Source: Siniperca chuatsi (taxonomy: Eukaryota; Chordata; Actinopteri; Centrarchiformes; Sinipercidae). Taken from it: a DNA stretch of 64,000 nucleotides. How positions within the stretch are numbered: position 1 is the stretch's first letter; every line of letters starts with the position of its first letter. The notes under the pieces were generated by a model. The model was not told where the DNA came from. It ran no database searches and saw only the letters and a program-made list of their open reading frames with translations. The position numbers and the translations under genes were made by a program. Positions 22,295 through 35,189 of the stretch are shown here, piece by piece. The stretch is taken from assembly GCF_020085105.1 (NCBI RefSeq), contig NC_058055.1, forward strand, positions 28,776,872 through 28,840,871, written 5' to 3'.

Positions 22295-24059
22295 TAATCT
22301 GTGTGACGCATGGATGTATCATAAGACCTGGATTCGCCGCCGCCGCTCGGCCTTGCTTCCAGTTTTTCCCCAGTGGCCACTCGCGGTATTGCAGCATAAA
22401 TCCCCCTGAAACGGCCGCCGTTATAAAAGAGACGCCTGTAACCGTTGACAGGACGCCTCGAGCTGCAGAACAAGGTCCATTAAGACTCTTTTAATTATGG
22501 ATTTCCGATCTACGGCGGTTTTATATTTGTAAAACTTTCCTCGAGCCGAGAAAAGCGATTTAAAAATCCGTGACGTCATCGCGATGTAAAGTCTACGGGC
22601 CAGCGGGAGAAACACTACTGCGCGTGTTCAGTGGGCCACGAACCGCGGAAGTAAACCCACAAGCTAGGAACTTATGGCGTAGGCGCCATCTTTGGGTCCG
22701 GTATCCAGTTCTAATAATACATCCACGGTGTGACGTTGAACAACCCAATCACCAGAATAAAATGTATTAATTGTACGTTTCTGCAAACCACCTTTCAAAC
22801 GTTTAATCTCCACGTCAAACGCTGTGGTTAAAGTCTGGTTAGCTTTAGGAAAAGCACCCGGTGCTGTCGCCATAAAAACAGTCGAGAATACGATACGTAT
22901 CAGATGCATTAAAACGTACAGATTGTACGTATCTGTTTGCAGAAACGTACGATTTTTCCACATTTTTCCTGGCGACTGGGCTGCGTTGGAAACCCCTCCT
23001 CGTTGTCATGACAACACAAACCAAATGTTTTGTGCGAGACACCAAATTGGTATAAAAGATCTAAACTGTTTTCAGACGGATTTGCATCAGTGTGATGATC
23101 TGACAGGACGGGCGGGTCAGACAGGAAGCAGCTCTGGTGGAGTCATGAACTGATGTAAATAGAAATAAGGAAGTTAAAGAAATAGTTATTGATACTGAGA
23201 GTTTACTTTCACAGAGTGTTTACATGCTCATTAATATATGATATTCGTTGTCAGCTCTCAGTCAGGGTGTGGTAGCTTTCATGGGGTTTTTTTTTAGACC
23301 AAATTCTCCTCCTGACACTCATGAAACCTTTTCAAAATGCACTGAAAAACACGTTGGCAGAGCTAAAAAGATGAAACGTCAACAAGACGAGGGAAATCGT
23401 TTTCTTAGTGTGGTAATCCCGTAAAAAAAGGTTTCGGACAGCGATGCAGTTTTCATTGATTGATTGACAAATTTTTAGTCGGAGAACACGGAGACAGAAT
23501 AGTTTCAGGTACGTAAAAGTGCATTTTCAGGAAAAACAGAGCGATGGTTTGATGAGAGGGCCCCTGTTTTGTTTGTAGTCCAGTGACAGGAGACGGAGGC
23601 AGAGAAGAAGAACGTCTAATGACTGCAGGCTTTAAATCTGCTTTGCAAATGTTTTCTGAGGAATGAAATGTTTGTTAGACTTCAAAGATACACATTGTGT
23701 GTTTTGGTGAGAAACCCTGAATGAAAACAGGACATGACCGAGCAACATGCCAACACCATGTTGTTTTTAGCCATGCTAGCGGCGTTAGCATGTTGTTTTT
23801 AGCCATGCTAGCGGCGTGGCTAAAAACAACATGTAGCAAAGTCTGTTGCTGTTAGGGTAAAAAGTCCAGTAGGCTCCAGTTTGTCACGATTATTAAATTT
23901 AATTTACTTGTAAACTTTAAAAATGTGATTATTGTTGTTGATGATTTTGTTTAATCTACTGTATTTTTATTTAAATGTGACAATACATTTAAAACATGTT
24001 TCATACAGTACATCTGCCTACTGTGTTTTATTCCAGCTGTTTCTTATCCTCAATAAGCA
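22295..24059. other. Intergenic; small inverted and direct repeats only
   Basis: The segment 22740-22975 has short inverted motifs (GTACGTTTCTGCAAA and TTTGCAGAAACGTAC) resembling the ends of a small element. At 23757-23838 the run ATGTTGTTTTTAGCCATGCT is present twice directly and partly inverted. No gene is seen. Confidence 0.45.
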
Positions 24060-24345
24060 GTGGTGCTTTGAGCTAAATGCTAATGTCAGCATGCTAGCAT
24101 GTTGACATTTAGCAGGTATAATGTGTACTATCTTTATTTAGCGTGTTAGCATGCTAACATTAGCTAGTTAGCAGTAAACACAGAGTGCAGCTGAGGCTGA
24201 TGGGAGCGTCAGCAGCTCTGCAGGTGTTCGGTCAGAAACCAAAGTGTCGGACACGTTAACGTGTCGACCTGATGGTGGCGCTAGATGGGAAGTCAGAGGA
24301 TCAGCAGAGTTATTACAGTTCATCCTGAGGGGAGCGTGAACGATG
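24060..24345. repeat. Dispersed repeat B, copy 2
   Basis: It matches 4397-4605 over the GTTAGC, GCTGAGGCTGATGGGA and GATGGTGGCGCTAGATGG segments and continues to GTTATTACAGTTCATCCTGA. Confidence 0.8.
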
Positions 24346-24734
24346 AAGCACGTTCCCTAAATCAGCCAACATTCAACCAGCAAATAAGATTTAATATTCA
24401 AAACTGATCTGAGATGAAGGTTCGGGACTGTCTGATGTCTCTGTGCTGCTGCTGCTGTGCTGTGAAGCTGTTTGGTTGTTCAGGAAAATGAAGTTGGGGG
24501 AAGTGAGTTTAATAAATGACCAGCAGACAAACAACTTCCCCAAACGACGAAAGGACTGTTAAGGTGTCAGATAACAAAATAATCAAATCACAAACACACC
24601 TGTTGTACTCTCAAAGGATCTCATCTTACCACTCACAAAAACAGTTAGAAAATGCAGATATTCAGTTTATTAATGTAGAAGACTAAGAAAACTAAGAAAA
24701 AGCTGTAGCCAGTGAATGTTTGGTATTTTTGCTT

Positions 24735-24830
24735 AAACAATTACTTTAACGATTCATTGATTATCAAAAATGCATATACATTTTTTGTCAATCTACTAAT
24801 CGCTTAATTATTTCAGCTCTAATCAATTCC
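24735..24830. repeat. Dispersed repeat C, short fragment
   Basis: It contains ATCTACTAATCGCTTAATTA then TTTCAGCTCTAA, an end of the repeat C type. Confidence 0.5.
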
Positions 24831-25043
24831 ATATAAGGCAATTAAGAAGAAGTTCACATGGTGGAGCTTCAAGGGGCCAGATGCATAAAACTGTAGATTC
24901 ACGACTAAAACTGTGGCGTTAGCTAACATGAGTGATTACGCTCACGCGAACTACACGAAGCTCTACGGTAGAAATTAACTGTGTCCCAACTCATCAAGGG
25001 GCAGCATGGGTTAAAAACACAGAAGCCCCACCCTTACAGTAAC

Positions 25044-26622
25044 ACGTTAGCATTAAAAAGTAACGTTAGCATAAAAAAGGAATGTTAGCATAAAAAAGGA
25101 ATGTTAGCATAAAAAGGAATGTTAGCATAAAAAAGTAATGTGAGCATAACGAAAGGAATGTTAGCATAAAAAAGTAACGTTATAAAAAAGTAATGTGAGC
25201 ATAACGAAAGGAACGTTAGCATAAACGAACGTTAGCATAAAAAAGGAACATTAGCATAACGAAAGGAACGTTAGCATAAAAAAAGTAATGTGAGCATAAA
25301 AAAGTAACATTAGCATAACGAAAGGAACGTTAGCATAAAGAAAGGAACGTGAGCATAAAAAAGAACGTTAGCATAAAAAAGGAATGTTAGCATAAAAAAG
25401 GAACGTTAGCATAACGAAAGGAACGTTAGCATAAAGAAAGGAACGTTAGCATAACGAAAGGAATGTTAGCATAAAAAAAGTAATGTGAGCATAAAAAAGT
25501 AACATTAGCATAAAAAAGTAACATTAGCATAAAGAAAGGAACGTTAGCATAAAGAAAGGAACGTGAGCATAAAAAAGGAACGTTAGCATAAAAAAGAATG
25601 TTAGCATAAAAAAGGAACGTTAGCATAAAAAAGGAACGTTAGCATAAAAAAGAACGTTAGCATAAAAAAAGAACGTTAGCATAAAAAAGAACGTTAGCAT
25701 AAAAAAAGAATGTTAGCATAAAAAAAGAATGTTAGCATAAAAAAGGAACGTTAGCATAAAGAAAGGAACGTTAGCATAAAGAAAGGAACGTAAGCATAAA
25801 AAAGGAACGTTAGCATAAAAAAAGAACGTTAGCATAAAAAAAGAATGTGAGCATAAAAAAGTAATGTGAGCATAAAAAAGTAACATTAGCATAACAAAAG
25901 GAACGTTAGCATAAAGAAAGGAACGTGAGCATAAAAAAGAACGTTAGCATAAAAAAGGAATGTTAGCATAAAAAAGGAACGTTAGCATAACGAAAGGAAC
26001 GTTAGCATAAAGAAAGGAACATTAGCATAACGAAAGGAATGTTAGCATAAAAAAAGTAATGTGAGCATAAAAAAGTAACATTAGCATAAAGAAAGGAACG
26101 TTAGCATAAAGAAAGGAACGTGAGCATAAAAAAGGAACGTTAGCATAAAAAAGAACATTAGCATAAAAAAGAGCGTTAGCATAAAAAAGAACGTTAGCAT
26201 AAAAAAGGAACGTTAGCATAAAGAAAGGAGCGTTAGCATAAAGAAAGGAACGTAAGCATAAAAAAGAACGTTAGCATAAAAAAAGAACGTGAGCATAAAA
26301 AAGGAACGTTAGCATAAAAAAGGAACGTTAGCATAAAAAAGAACGTTAGCATAAAAAAAGAACGTTAGCATAAAAAAAGAACGTTAGCATAAAAAAGGAA
26401 TGTTAGCATAAAAAAGGGAACGTTAGCATAAAAAAAGAACGTTAGCATAAAAAAAGGAACGTTAGCATAAAAAAAGAACGTGAGCATAAAAAGGAACGTT
26501 AGCATAAAAAAGGAACGTTAGCATAAAAAAAGAATATTAGCATAAAAAAAGGAACGTTAGCATAAAAAAGGAACGTTAGCATAAAAAAGGGAACGTTAGC
26601 ATAAAAAGGAATGTTAGCAAAT
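25044..26622. repeat. 1.6-kb AT-rich minisatellite, unit about 19-20 bp
   Basis: About 80 units of GAACGTTAGCATAAAAAAGG and variants (GAATG, GTAATGTGAGC, AACGAAAGG, AAGAAAGG). Higher-order structure is visible: a block of mixed variants at about 25240-25640 recurs almost unchanged at about 25880-26150. The GTTAGCAT core is also common in repeat B. Confidence 0.97.
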
Positions 26623-27500
26623 AGAAGTTCAATATTAAATTAGCAACATCAATGTTAGTACATGACGCTCCTATTAGATGACGGCAAAGCTTCACTCATA
26701 ACAAACTAACAGACAGGATGTAATCAGTATTATTGATCAGCAACGCACGATCATGAAGAGAGACTCCGGACACCGGTTTGATTTTTTCCCCTTAAAAGCA
26801 ATAAGCGTAATAACGTGATGCATTTTCTGCAGCTCACACTGACACTAAACACACCAGAACCAATCACCAAAGTATTGATCACAGAGTCTGACAAACGTTA
26901 GCAAATATACAGCCACAAACACACAGTAACAGTTATAACGTTCCTTCATCAAAAGTCACATTTCACACTGAGCTGGTAAAAGCCGGCCATCATGACATCA
27001 CACTGGTAGTGTGAACTGGATATTAAGTTTACATTACATTCTGTTTTTTTATTTTTTATTGTAGCTTATTTATGTACAACATTTAAAAGTTAATTCATAA
27101 GAAGACATTATAATTCTGCCCGGACCCCTCGGCCCTCAGACGCAAATCTAAACACGGGGCCGAGTTCAGCCCCGACAAAACATAGCAAGACTTATTTCAA
27201 CGGAAACGGCGGAGCCTTTTAAACACGGCGGCGTTTATATACACGTCGCTGCTGATTGGGTAACACCTCTGACACGCCCACCAAACGAGAGGACGTGCCT
27301 CAAAGCCCGTCACACACCGCTCTCAGCAAACACGTCGCTCAGCCCGGAAACCGCCGCGAAACGGTGCACGCCGTTTTCAGGCCCGAGGCCCGAGTTCTTT
27401 CACGACATGAGAACATTTTGTAGATACGAGTGTTTTACCGGACAACAGCCACGTTTATCCGCTGTTCAGAGTGAACTGTGACTCTTCAGAGTCAGATAAA
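26623..27500. other. Intergenic, partly CpG-rich, no gene recognised
   Basis: GC- and CpG-richer sequence runs from about 27120 to 27400 and on to 27950. A minus-strand open frame of 113 residues (27455-27796) resembles no family I know and spans a recent insertion, so it is not called. Confidence 0.35.
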
Positions 27501-27548
27501 CGTAGTGAGGAAGACGAATGAGGGACTACACCGTCGTAGTGAGGAAGA
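27501..27548. mobile_element. 20-bp Penelope-like insertion with perfect 14-bp target duplication
   Basis: CGTAGTGAGGAAGA occurs at 27501-27514 and again at 27535-27548. Between them are exactly the 20 terminal bases of the local Penelope-like element, CGAATGAGGGACTACACCGT. This fits an extremely truncated retroinsertion and fixes the element's end. Confidence 0.85.
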
Positions 27549-28019
27549 GGAACAAGAGTTCCCTCTGAAAAGCAGAAACTCTCTGAACGTCTGAACCGGA
27601 CCGAAGAACTGGAGCGGACTTTTGACTGGAAGCTGAAGAAGCAGTTTGTGTAGCTGGACTTTGTGAAGTCAGAGACTGAGCCGCGGCGTTTCAGGATGTG
27701 GACTTTTCCTGCGGAGCGTCTCCTCCGAGGCGGGAGCCACTTCCTCTTCCTGTCCCTCGTCTCCTGCAGAGTACCGTCACGACTCGGAGGCCACATTTAC
27801 ACAACAACGCTGCAAACGTGCTCTTGTTCTCCACGTTTGACCAGAATGACTGGTGTCCCATCATCCGGTAATGACGAGAGACGGACTCGCAGCTTTCGTT
27901 TCACAATGATTCGATTATTTTATCACTTGTTTTACAGCTGTTACTGTGACACCAGATTCAGATTTCTTTAAGCGAGAAATTTTGAATATTTCTTCAATTT
28001 ATCAAAGTAATTTCTACTT

Positions 28020-28470
28020 GCAACTAAGTGCATTTACTAAAGTAAAGTACTTTAAATTTGTACCTGAGTATTTTCTGCTCGTGCCTCTACTTCACCACAT
28101 TCATCTGACGGCTTTAGTTACTTTACAAACTAAGATTTTTGCACATAAAACGAAGAGTTTATAAAATCTGATGTTATAAATGAAACTCCCGACAGTTTAT
28201 ACGAGTTCAGCTGAATCGATCAGTCGGCTCACAGAAGATTAATCAACTGTTTTGATGGTTTCTCCTGTAAATCCCTTCCTGGCTGCAGCTCCTCAGATGT
28301 GCAGATCTGCTGCTTTTCCTCTGAACGACTGTAATAACTGTGATGTTTGTTAATAACGTCGAGCTTCGGACTGTCGGTCGGACACGACGACGCGCTGAAG
28401 GCGTCGCTTTGGGCTCTGGGTCGTCGTGACGGCGTTTCTCACCGTTTTCACCAGTTTTACAAACCGATCG
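28020..28470 (-). repeat. Dispersed repeat D, copy 2
   Basis: Reverse complement of part of 9960-10310: GTTAATAACGTCGAGCTTCG, CTGTAAATCCCTTCCTGGCT and CATCTGACGGCTTTAGTTAC. Confidence 0.8.
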
Positions 28471-29224
28471 ACTGTGACTCTTGGAGCAAAACACGAAGTC
28501 AGGTTTCGTTGCTATAGAGACAAAACATCCACCGAGGGAGGTGGTCAGCTAAACATCTGACTTTAACCCCAGAGACCGCAGTTCACTTCCTGTTTCCTAC
28601 CAACAGTCAACATAGTTTTTTTTAACCACTATCGTTCACTAACCTTCACCACAGTGTGTGAGATCATAAAAGAGTTCATTTTCGCAGCTGTGAAATGTAA
28701 CAGGTGGCCTACAGCAGAGTCTGTGCGCCACGCTGCTGCGGCGGAGACGACGCACTCGCTTTACCAGCTGCAGCGCCACTCTGCGCTTTTCACGTGACTC
28801 GCAGACCGAAGTGCGAAATGTTCCGACGGCAGGATGACGGACAGATTCTGAGTCAGCGTTTATGACTCGCTGAAGGTGTTTTCACTTCACACGCATCGAA
28901 ACCAAGTTACCCGAGTCAGCAGAAAAACAAGAGAAGAAGAAGAAGTGTGACGTCGCAGTGTGTGTTTCCTAACCTTAACCTTCAAACCAGGTCTGAACCT
29001 TCAAACAGCCCTTTGAAGTTGTGAGGACCGGCCAAAAAGTCCTCACTTTGCAGCAAACACACACAGCTGACTGGTGCTGGTGCACGGACTCCCCAGTGTT
29101 CCCAGTTAGACAGTGAGCCGGCTTCATGGTGCACGAGAGCCTGAATTTATCAACAGGTGTCAATACCGATACTGCTTATCAATGCTCTTATTGATTCAGC
29201 TCTGTGAGGCTGTTACTCCGACAC
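28471..29224. other. Intergenic, nothing recognised
   Basis: No gene or known repeat was seen in this stretch. Confidence 0.4.
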
Positions 29225-29475
29225 GGCGGTGCTTTGAGCTAACTGCTAGCAGCAATATAATGTTTATAGCGTGTTCACCATCTCAGTTAAGCGTGTTAGC
29301 ATGCTAGCATCAGCTAACCAGCAGTAAACACAGAGTGCAGCTGAGGCTGATAGTTCTGCAGGTAGGACTCGTCCTCTGGGGAGCACGAATGTCTGTACCA
29401 AACTTCATCACAATCAATCCAAGAGCCGTCGAGATATTTCAGCGTGGACCAAAGTGGGGGACAGACACCCAGACT
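29225..29475. repeat. Dispersed repeat B, copy 3
   Basis: It contains GTGTTAGCATGCTAGCATCA, CAGTAAACACAGAGTGCAGC and, near its end, ATATTTCAGCGTGGACCAAA then GTGG. This copy shows the far end of the family where no tetranucleotide array has formed. Confidence 0.75.
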
Positions 29476-29755
29476 ACGCGTGGCTGCGACGGCGAGGCAG
29501 CGTGGCGAGCACGAAAGCTCTGGTTGGTCAGCTGAGCTACACGTTTTCTCCTCCGTGTTTCTGATGCCTTTGTTTTTTTGTCTTTTCATAATTTATATTT
29601 TAATATCAAGTAGGAAGTCAGTTACTGTAGTTTGGTGTGACCGCTCACCAACACCGTCAGCGGGCGGAGCTGCAGCAGCGACTCACAGCTGATGGAGGAG
29701 ATCAAGATACTTTAAGAAACTTAGTGCCCGATCGCCGCAATTTCACATAAACCTC

Positions 29756-29929
29756 CTCCTCCTCAGAGTCGTGACTCCGTCAGGTCTGAACTCTCAGACC
29801 TGAAACTCACGTCGAGTCGTTCAGAGCGACTCGCGCGTCCAGAGGACGTCATCGTCTCTGACGTCCGTCCAGAATAAACCTCCAGAAACCAGCTGAGACG
29901 CCAGAGAAGAAACCTGCAGAACCTGCCTG

Positions 29930-29970
<41 letters not shown>
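29756..29970. repeat. Dispersed repeat A, copy 5, ending in (CA)n
   Basis: It starts CCTCCTCAGAGTCGTGACTC and matches the family up to GCAGAACCTGCCTGAG (29930). There a (CA)n tract of about 40 bp (29931-29970) replaces the expected continuation. Confidence 0.8.
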
Positions 29971-29972
<2 letters not shown>

Positions 29973-31742
29973 CGTAACTCACTGAGTCCACGACAACATT
30001 CTACTTCCTGTTTACATTCCCAAATATGGGAACTGTAGTTCCAAAAATTAGAGCATGTCTGTCCCCCAAACACAATAACAGCAGTTACAAATGAACATGA
30101 GCTTTTTCAGTATTTTTGTGTGCTCATCAACACGGTTCTTATATTACTTCCTCAAAGTACTTTAACTTGCGACCGGAGGGTGGTGGATGGTGTTGGTGTG
30201 GGGGGACGCAGGTGTCTCGATTTTGTCTTGGGGCACAGTGCCAGACTTTGAAAACCCTTGCGCTGAAGTAAAGATCGGTTCCTACAACAAAAGCATGAAA
30301 AAATTAGACTGAATAATCAGATTCGTCAGCGTTCAGGTCTCAACAGGATAAAAAGGTGAACTCGTGCTTCCTGCAGGAAACCAAATCTCTGCTGTGCTTC
30401 AACACACGTCCAGTTATTGACTCAGACACGATGGAACTGGTTTCACTTCATTTCAACATCCTAAAATCTGTGACAATAACGTGCTTATTGTAAACTAACT
30501 TCAGGTCGTTCACATCCTTCACACGACTGACGGACTGCAGTATCAGTATTAAAATCAACATCTTGTAAATTTTATTCTGAAAATATTTCCTTGAAAAGTT
30601 TACTCTCAAAATATTACAACTTCTCTTTACTCTTTGTAATAGTATGGCATGTCTTGAACTTTAAATATTTAACTATTCTTGAAAATCTCTGTTTTATTCT
30701 AACAGTGGCTTTAAAGCTCGTAGACACGGATTTCTTTTTAGGGGTGACGAGTCAAAAAAAGGTTGAGAACAATGAGCAAAGACCGTTGTAAAGAATTATC
30801 AGCACCTCTAAATGTGTAAGAAGTGTGTGTTGAACCTGATGACGCCGTAAACCTTTAACTCTTCACTGCTTCTTCCGCGGGAGCCACACTGGCAGGACTC
30901 ACTTTCACCTTAAAAACACCAGAAACCAACATTCGGTGCGCGATTAGGAAACGGTGCTCCAAGTGACTTTGCTTGAAACCGGAGCGGGTTTGGTTGCATA
31001 TTAAAAATAAAGGGCTGGATCCGTCAGATTTCCTCTGTTCTCCTTGTTAAACTCGTTCCTTCCTGGGGGTTTTTTTGACTGCGACCTGCTGCAGCGTCTT
31101 TGTTTTGATTTTCTGACGCTTCATGTTCCTCACCTGCCACGTCTCTCCATCTGGTTTGCGACTTTGTTAGAAATCCAGTTATACTGTTTGTGCACTACAT
31201 GTTAGCCAATCGGAAGCACTTTGCGAACTAATTCAATAACATTTAGGAATTTAGTAAAAGCTGATTCAGCATCGCACCTATTTTTTCTGTACGATGCGCG
31301 CAAACAAAAACAGTAAAGATGACCTGTTGACAGTCATTTAGACATCATACCAGCAACATTACACCTTTCACTACAGTTTCAATGTCCCAGACCTGAAAAC
31401 AGTATTATTTTTTACACCTGAGCACACTCCTCTGGACTTTTTTCTGTCTAAACTAAATATAAATGAAATGTATAATGAATGAAACATTCTGTTACTGGTG
31501 GCCAATATCAAAGGCAAACTCAGTGTAGAAAGACAAGGCTGCCGGCAGCAACGCTGTTCAGGTAGAGGTAGGCGGTGTGGCCCGGCGTTAACTGCTTCAG
31601 CATCAGTAGATACACAGGGTTATAATTAAGATTGGACTACAAACACACAGCGGGACAGAAGCTGGTGTATTTGTGCGCTCAGGAAAAGTGATTTGACAGT
31701 AAAACGAGCCTGAGCGAGTCAAACAGTTGAATAATGTTAAAA
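29971..31742. other. Intergenic, nothing recognised
   Basis: No gene, tRNA or known repeat was seen in this stretch. Confidence 0.4.
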
Positions 31743-32074
31743 CTTCCTGAGAAATCATAGAAAAGGTTTCAGTCGTAGTATCTGTTAATTAGCTAGTTTC
31801 ACCTGAAACTGACCTAATTGTTTCCTTGATGGCCCAGTAATCAGTAATCGATTACAGATACTCAGGTAGACTCCTCCCTGAGGGCGGGGCTTCAGTAATC
31901 ACAGAGTAGCTTAAATTGTTCTCAGACCATTTTCACAATCGAGAATGACTTCCGGATGGGAGCCGAAACGTCTTGATTCTGAAAACAGCGTCCAGACGAC
32001 TACGACTGAAACCTTTTCTACGATAGAAAACACTCCTGGACGAATGAGGGACGACACCGTCTTCCTGAGAAATC
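31743..32074 (+). mobile_element. Penelope-like element copy with perfect 14-bp target duplication
   Basis: CTTCCTGAGAAATC flanks it at 31743-31756 and 32061-32074. The element between is about 304 bp. It has a 22-bp left arm (ATAGAAAAGGTTTCAGTCGT and on), then the pseudo-LTR sequence with GACTTCCGGATGGGAGCCGA, the inverted arm GACTGAAACCTTTTCTACG, and the tail ending GACACCGT. No coding part is left. Confidence 0.9.
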
Positions 32075-33585
32075 CTAAAAATAAACAGTTTGTCAGCGAC
32101 TCCGACGCCCAGAATAAATAACGCGTAGAGTCGACATCGAGTGAACGAGGAAACACTCGTCACCAGAAGAAACTCCACTTATCACCTTCAGAAAAGTTTA
32201 GATACTAACGTTACGTTGAGCTGCATGGCTGACTGAGGTGGTCTGATGTGTTACCTGTTTATGAAACATCTAAACTACCTGCGCACACACCAGAATATCT
32301 ATAACTGTTGGCACTCGAGTTGCATTGTGGGTAATGTAGGCGCCAGGTTCCCTGCCCCAGGACGGACAGACAGGAAACAGATGCAGTGTGTTACAGAATA
32401 AAATGACAGTTTGATCCGGGCCGGTTTCAGGGTCAATGGAGATTTGGAGCTTAGCCCTGAAATCGTTGAGTCTGGGGTCACGCTTCAATCGATAAATACT
32501 GTATTTAATGTATCAAACTAATTTTTAAAAAGCCATATTTTAAACAATTGATAAGAAACTAATCTGACTGAACTGATATTTTATTTCTCTTCAGTGAAAA
32601 ACTTCTAAATTCAATAATCAACAATAATTGAAAAAAGCTACAAAGGCCACATTAGAAATTATCATCTGCCAAATTTTATGACAAACAAAATGCTCCGTCC
32701 AGTAGAACTGAACGATCTGAACGATATGCAAAAAATCATATTGCAATTATTTCGACAGATATTGCGACATGAGTCTCGATTTTAGTGGGAATGGTAATTT
32801 GTATTAAGGCACACCTGCGGGGCGCTGTCACCTGGTGGGACTCGATGGGGGAGGAGGCAGCCGGGCAGGAGGTCTGTGACCCGCAGAGACCTCAGCACTT
32901 CAGTTTCATCATCATCATCATCATCATGAGGGACATCGTGTCGTCTGTAAAGACATTCAGCTGCTTTCTGACACCTTTTAATGTCCAGGACTTGTTTTCC
33001 AACAAAGTTAGTTTTATAATCCTGCACGCTCACGTGAGGCGCAAACTGAGCTGCCAGCTGTGATACGATGGGGAAGTCACCAATTTGAGTGAATACCTTT
33101 TAAAACTTTTACTTTACTTTAACTTCTGAGTGCACGGAGCTGTACTGCGTTGCGTTTTAGTGGCCTGACTGTTGGAAATAAACGCTGTACTGTGGGAACT
33201 CTCCCGGCCGGTGCTCCCAGTAACACTGTAGCCGGCCCTGGACTTGTTGACTCGGACCGGCCCACCGAACACGTCCCCAAGCCACACTTCAATAAGATTA
33301 TTAAACAATGTTTATATTTAGAACTATATAATATTTAGTAAATTGTTAATACTATACTGTTGGTATAGTATGAATACATTCATTATTTTATGTTAGTATA
33401 TTCATGTAATAGTATACTATATACCTCTAGAATAATATTAATTCCTATTGGACAATACAACAGTTTAATGTTCCTTCATTAAATCCTTGGGCAAGAAAAA
33501 ATGTCCACACTGGTGGTTTGTCAATAATCAGAAACATTCATGCAGAACGGGTTCAACATTTGAAACTTTACTGCAGCACGTCAAC
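32075..33585. other. Intergenic, AT-rich in part, nothing recognised
   Basis: No gene family is recognised. A short (ATC)n lies at about 32907-32928, and 33300-33440 is strongly AT-rich. Confidence 0.4.
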
Positions 33586-33641
33586 CTTTTTTTAATGTCC
33601 CGCCCAATCACAGCCGGGATGGGGCGGGACATTAAAAAAAG
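33586..33641. repeat. Perfect 20-bp inverted repeat (hairpin)
   Basis: CTTTTTTTAATGTCCCGCCC at 33586-33605 is followed after 16 bases by its exact reverse complement at 33622-33641. Weaker inverted similarity extends outwards (ACGTCAACC and GACTTTACG areas), as in a foldback element. Confidence 0.85.
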
Positions 33642-33810
33642 TGACATTAACGAGCACATCGACTTTACGAAAAGTTGAACATGTTTCAACAAAAGGCGCC
33701 GATATAGCTCAACAGCCAGCTAACTAAACCCAAACCCTGCTTATCTTATCCCTGTTGTCTTCTGTCGTACTGCTCCAGCTGCAGAACCTTGACCAAAAGT
33801 TGAACTGGTG

Positions 33811-34440
33811 TCACTGGGCTCACTGGGCTGCTCTCTCCGCTGCCTTCAGGCTCACTGGGCTGCTCTCTGTGCTGCCTTCAGGCTCACTGGGCTCACTGGG
33901 CTGCTCTCTCCGCTGCCTTCAGGCTCACTGGGCTCACTGGGCTGCTCTCTGTGCTGCCTTCAGGCTCACTGGGCTCACTGGGCTGCTCTCTCCGCTGCCT
34001 TCAGGCTCACTGGGCTCACTGGGCTGCTCTCTCCGCTGCCTTCAGGCTCACTGGGCTCACTGGGCTGCTCTCTGTGCTGCCTTCAGGCTCACTGGGCTCA
34101 CTGGGCTGCTCTCTGTGCTGCCTTCAGGCTCACTGGGCTGCTCTCTCTGCTGCCTTCAGGCTCACTGGGCTGCTCTCTCCGCTGCCTTCAGGCTCACTGG
34201 GCTCACTGGGCTGCTCTCTCTGCTGCCTTCAGGCTCACTGGGCTCACTGGGCTGCTCTCTGTGCTGCCTTCAGGCTCACTGGGCTCACTGGGCTGCTCTC
34301 TCCGCTGCCTTCAGGCTCACTGGGCTGCTGTCTCTGCTGCCTTCAGGCTCACTGGGCTGCTCTCTCTGCTGCCCTCAGGCTCACTGGGCTCACTGGGCTC
34401 ACTGGGCTGCTCTCTCTGCTGCCCTCAGGCTCACTGGGCT
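33811..34440. repeat. 0.63-kb minisatellite of 32/42-bp units
   Basis: The unit is GGCTCACTGG followed by GCTGCTCTCTCCGCTGCCTT and CA. The 10-bp GGCTCACTGG is present once, twice or three times per unit. All three plus frames stay largely open (up to 230 residues with repeats such as LTGLLSPLPSGS). This is an array artefact, not a gene. Confidence 0.97.
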
Positions 34441-35189
34441 GAGATGATTGACAGGTAATGGCGCCAAATGAATAATTTGTTAATTTAAAACATTTGGCTG
34501 CATCAGCCTCATGGGACTTCAGCCTCTTCTCTCTCAGCTTTTCAGCACCACCTTTACATTTTCTCTCTTTGTATTTGTCCATCTTGCTCCACTCCTGGTT
34601 ATTCATGTGATGTCACCAGAGAAGGGAAAGGGGCGGGGCCCAGGTAAAAAGAGTCAGCTGGTCCAACAGTAATTGGCTGGGAGAGGCAGGCTGACAGATG
34701 TAATGCCCAACCGCAGTGGGTCGGCAGCCACACTGGTGCGTAATCAAAGTGGGCCGACGACGCATCTCTCGCTCTTGTTTTTGTATAATTTTGGTGCTCT
34801 GTGTTTGCAGACGCGCTGTTAATGAAGGCCTGAGCCCAAAGGCCGGGAAGTGTCCGGTGCCAGACGGCCGGTCCAGCCCCGACTGAGAGGCTGAGCAGAG
34901 ACTACATGGGGAGGGAGGAGCTCTGTCTTCTGCTGCGTCAGCACTTCCCTCCGACCGCTGACTGATAGACACAAATCGAGCTGAAGTAGTTGAGAGAAAG
35001 ACAGGAAGGCAAATGTAGTTTTTGTTTATTATTATCACGAGCTGAAACATGTGAACGCTCAGACACTCAGGGTGATACATGAACAGCAGCCAGGTGTCAT
35101 CAGCACGACTTCTTCATGAGTTTCTGAATATCCACTGACTCTGGATCAGGACGTTGTTCTTGATTTTCTTCTAGTGAATACCAGATGGC
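34441..35189. other. Intergenic, nothing recognised
   Basis: The minus-strand open frame of 155 residues at 34613-35080 has no recognisable domain. It is not called. Confidence 0.35.

Noticed and set aside
25044..26622. Regular spacing that at first suggests a CRISPR-like array
   Set aside because: Units are contiguous 19-20-bp tandem repeats with no unique spacers, in a vertebrate genome.
27455..27796. 113-residue minus frame in CpG-rich DNA
   Set aside because: It spans the 20-bp Penelope-like insertion and its duplication, and resembles no known protein.
33755..34458. Three overlapping plus frames (up to 230 residues)
   Set aside because: Translations of the same 32/42-bp minisatellite in different frames, with no independent support.
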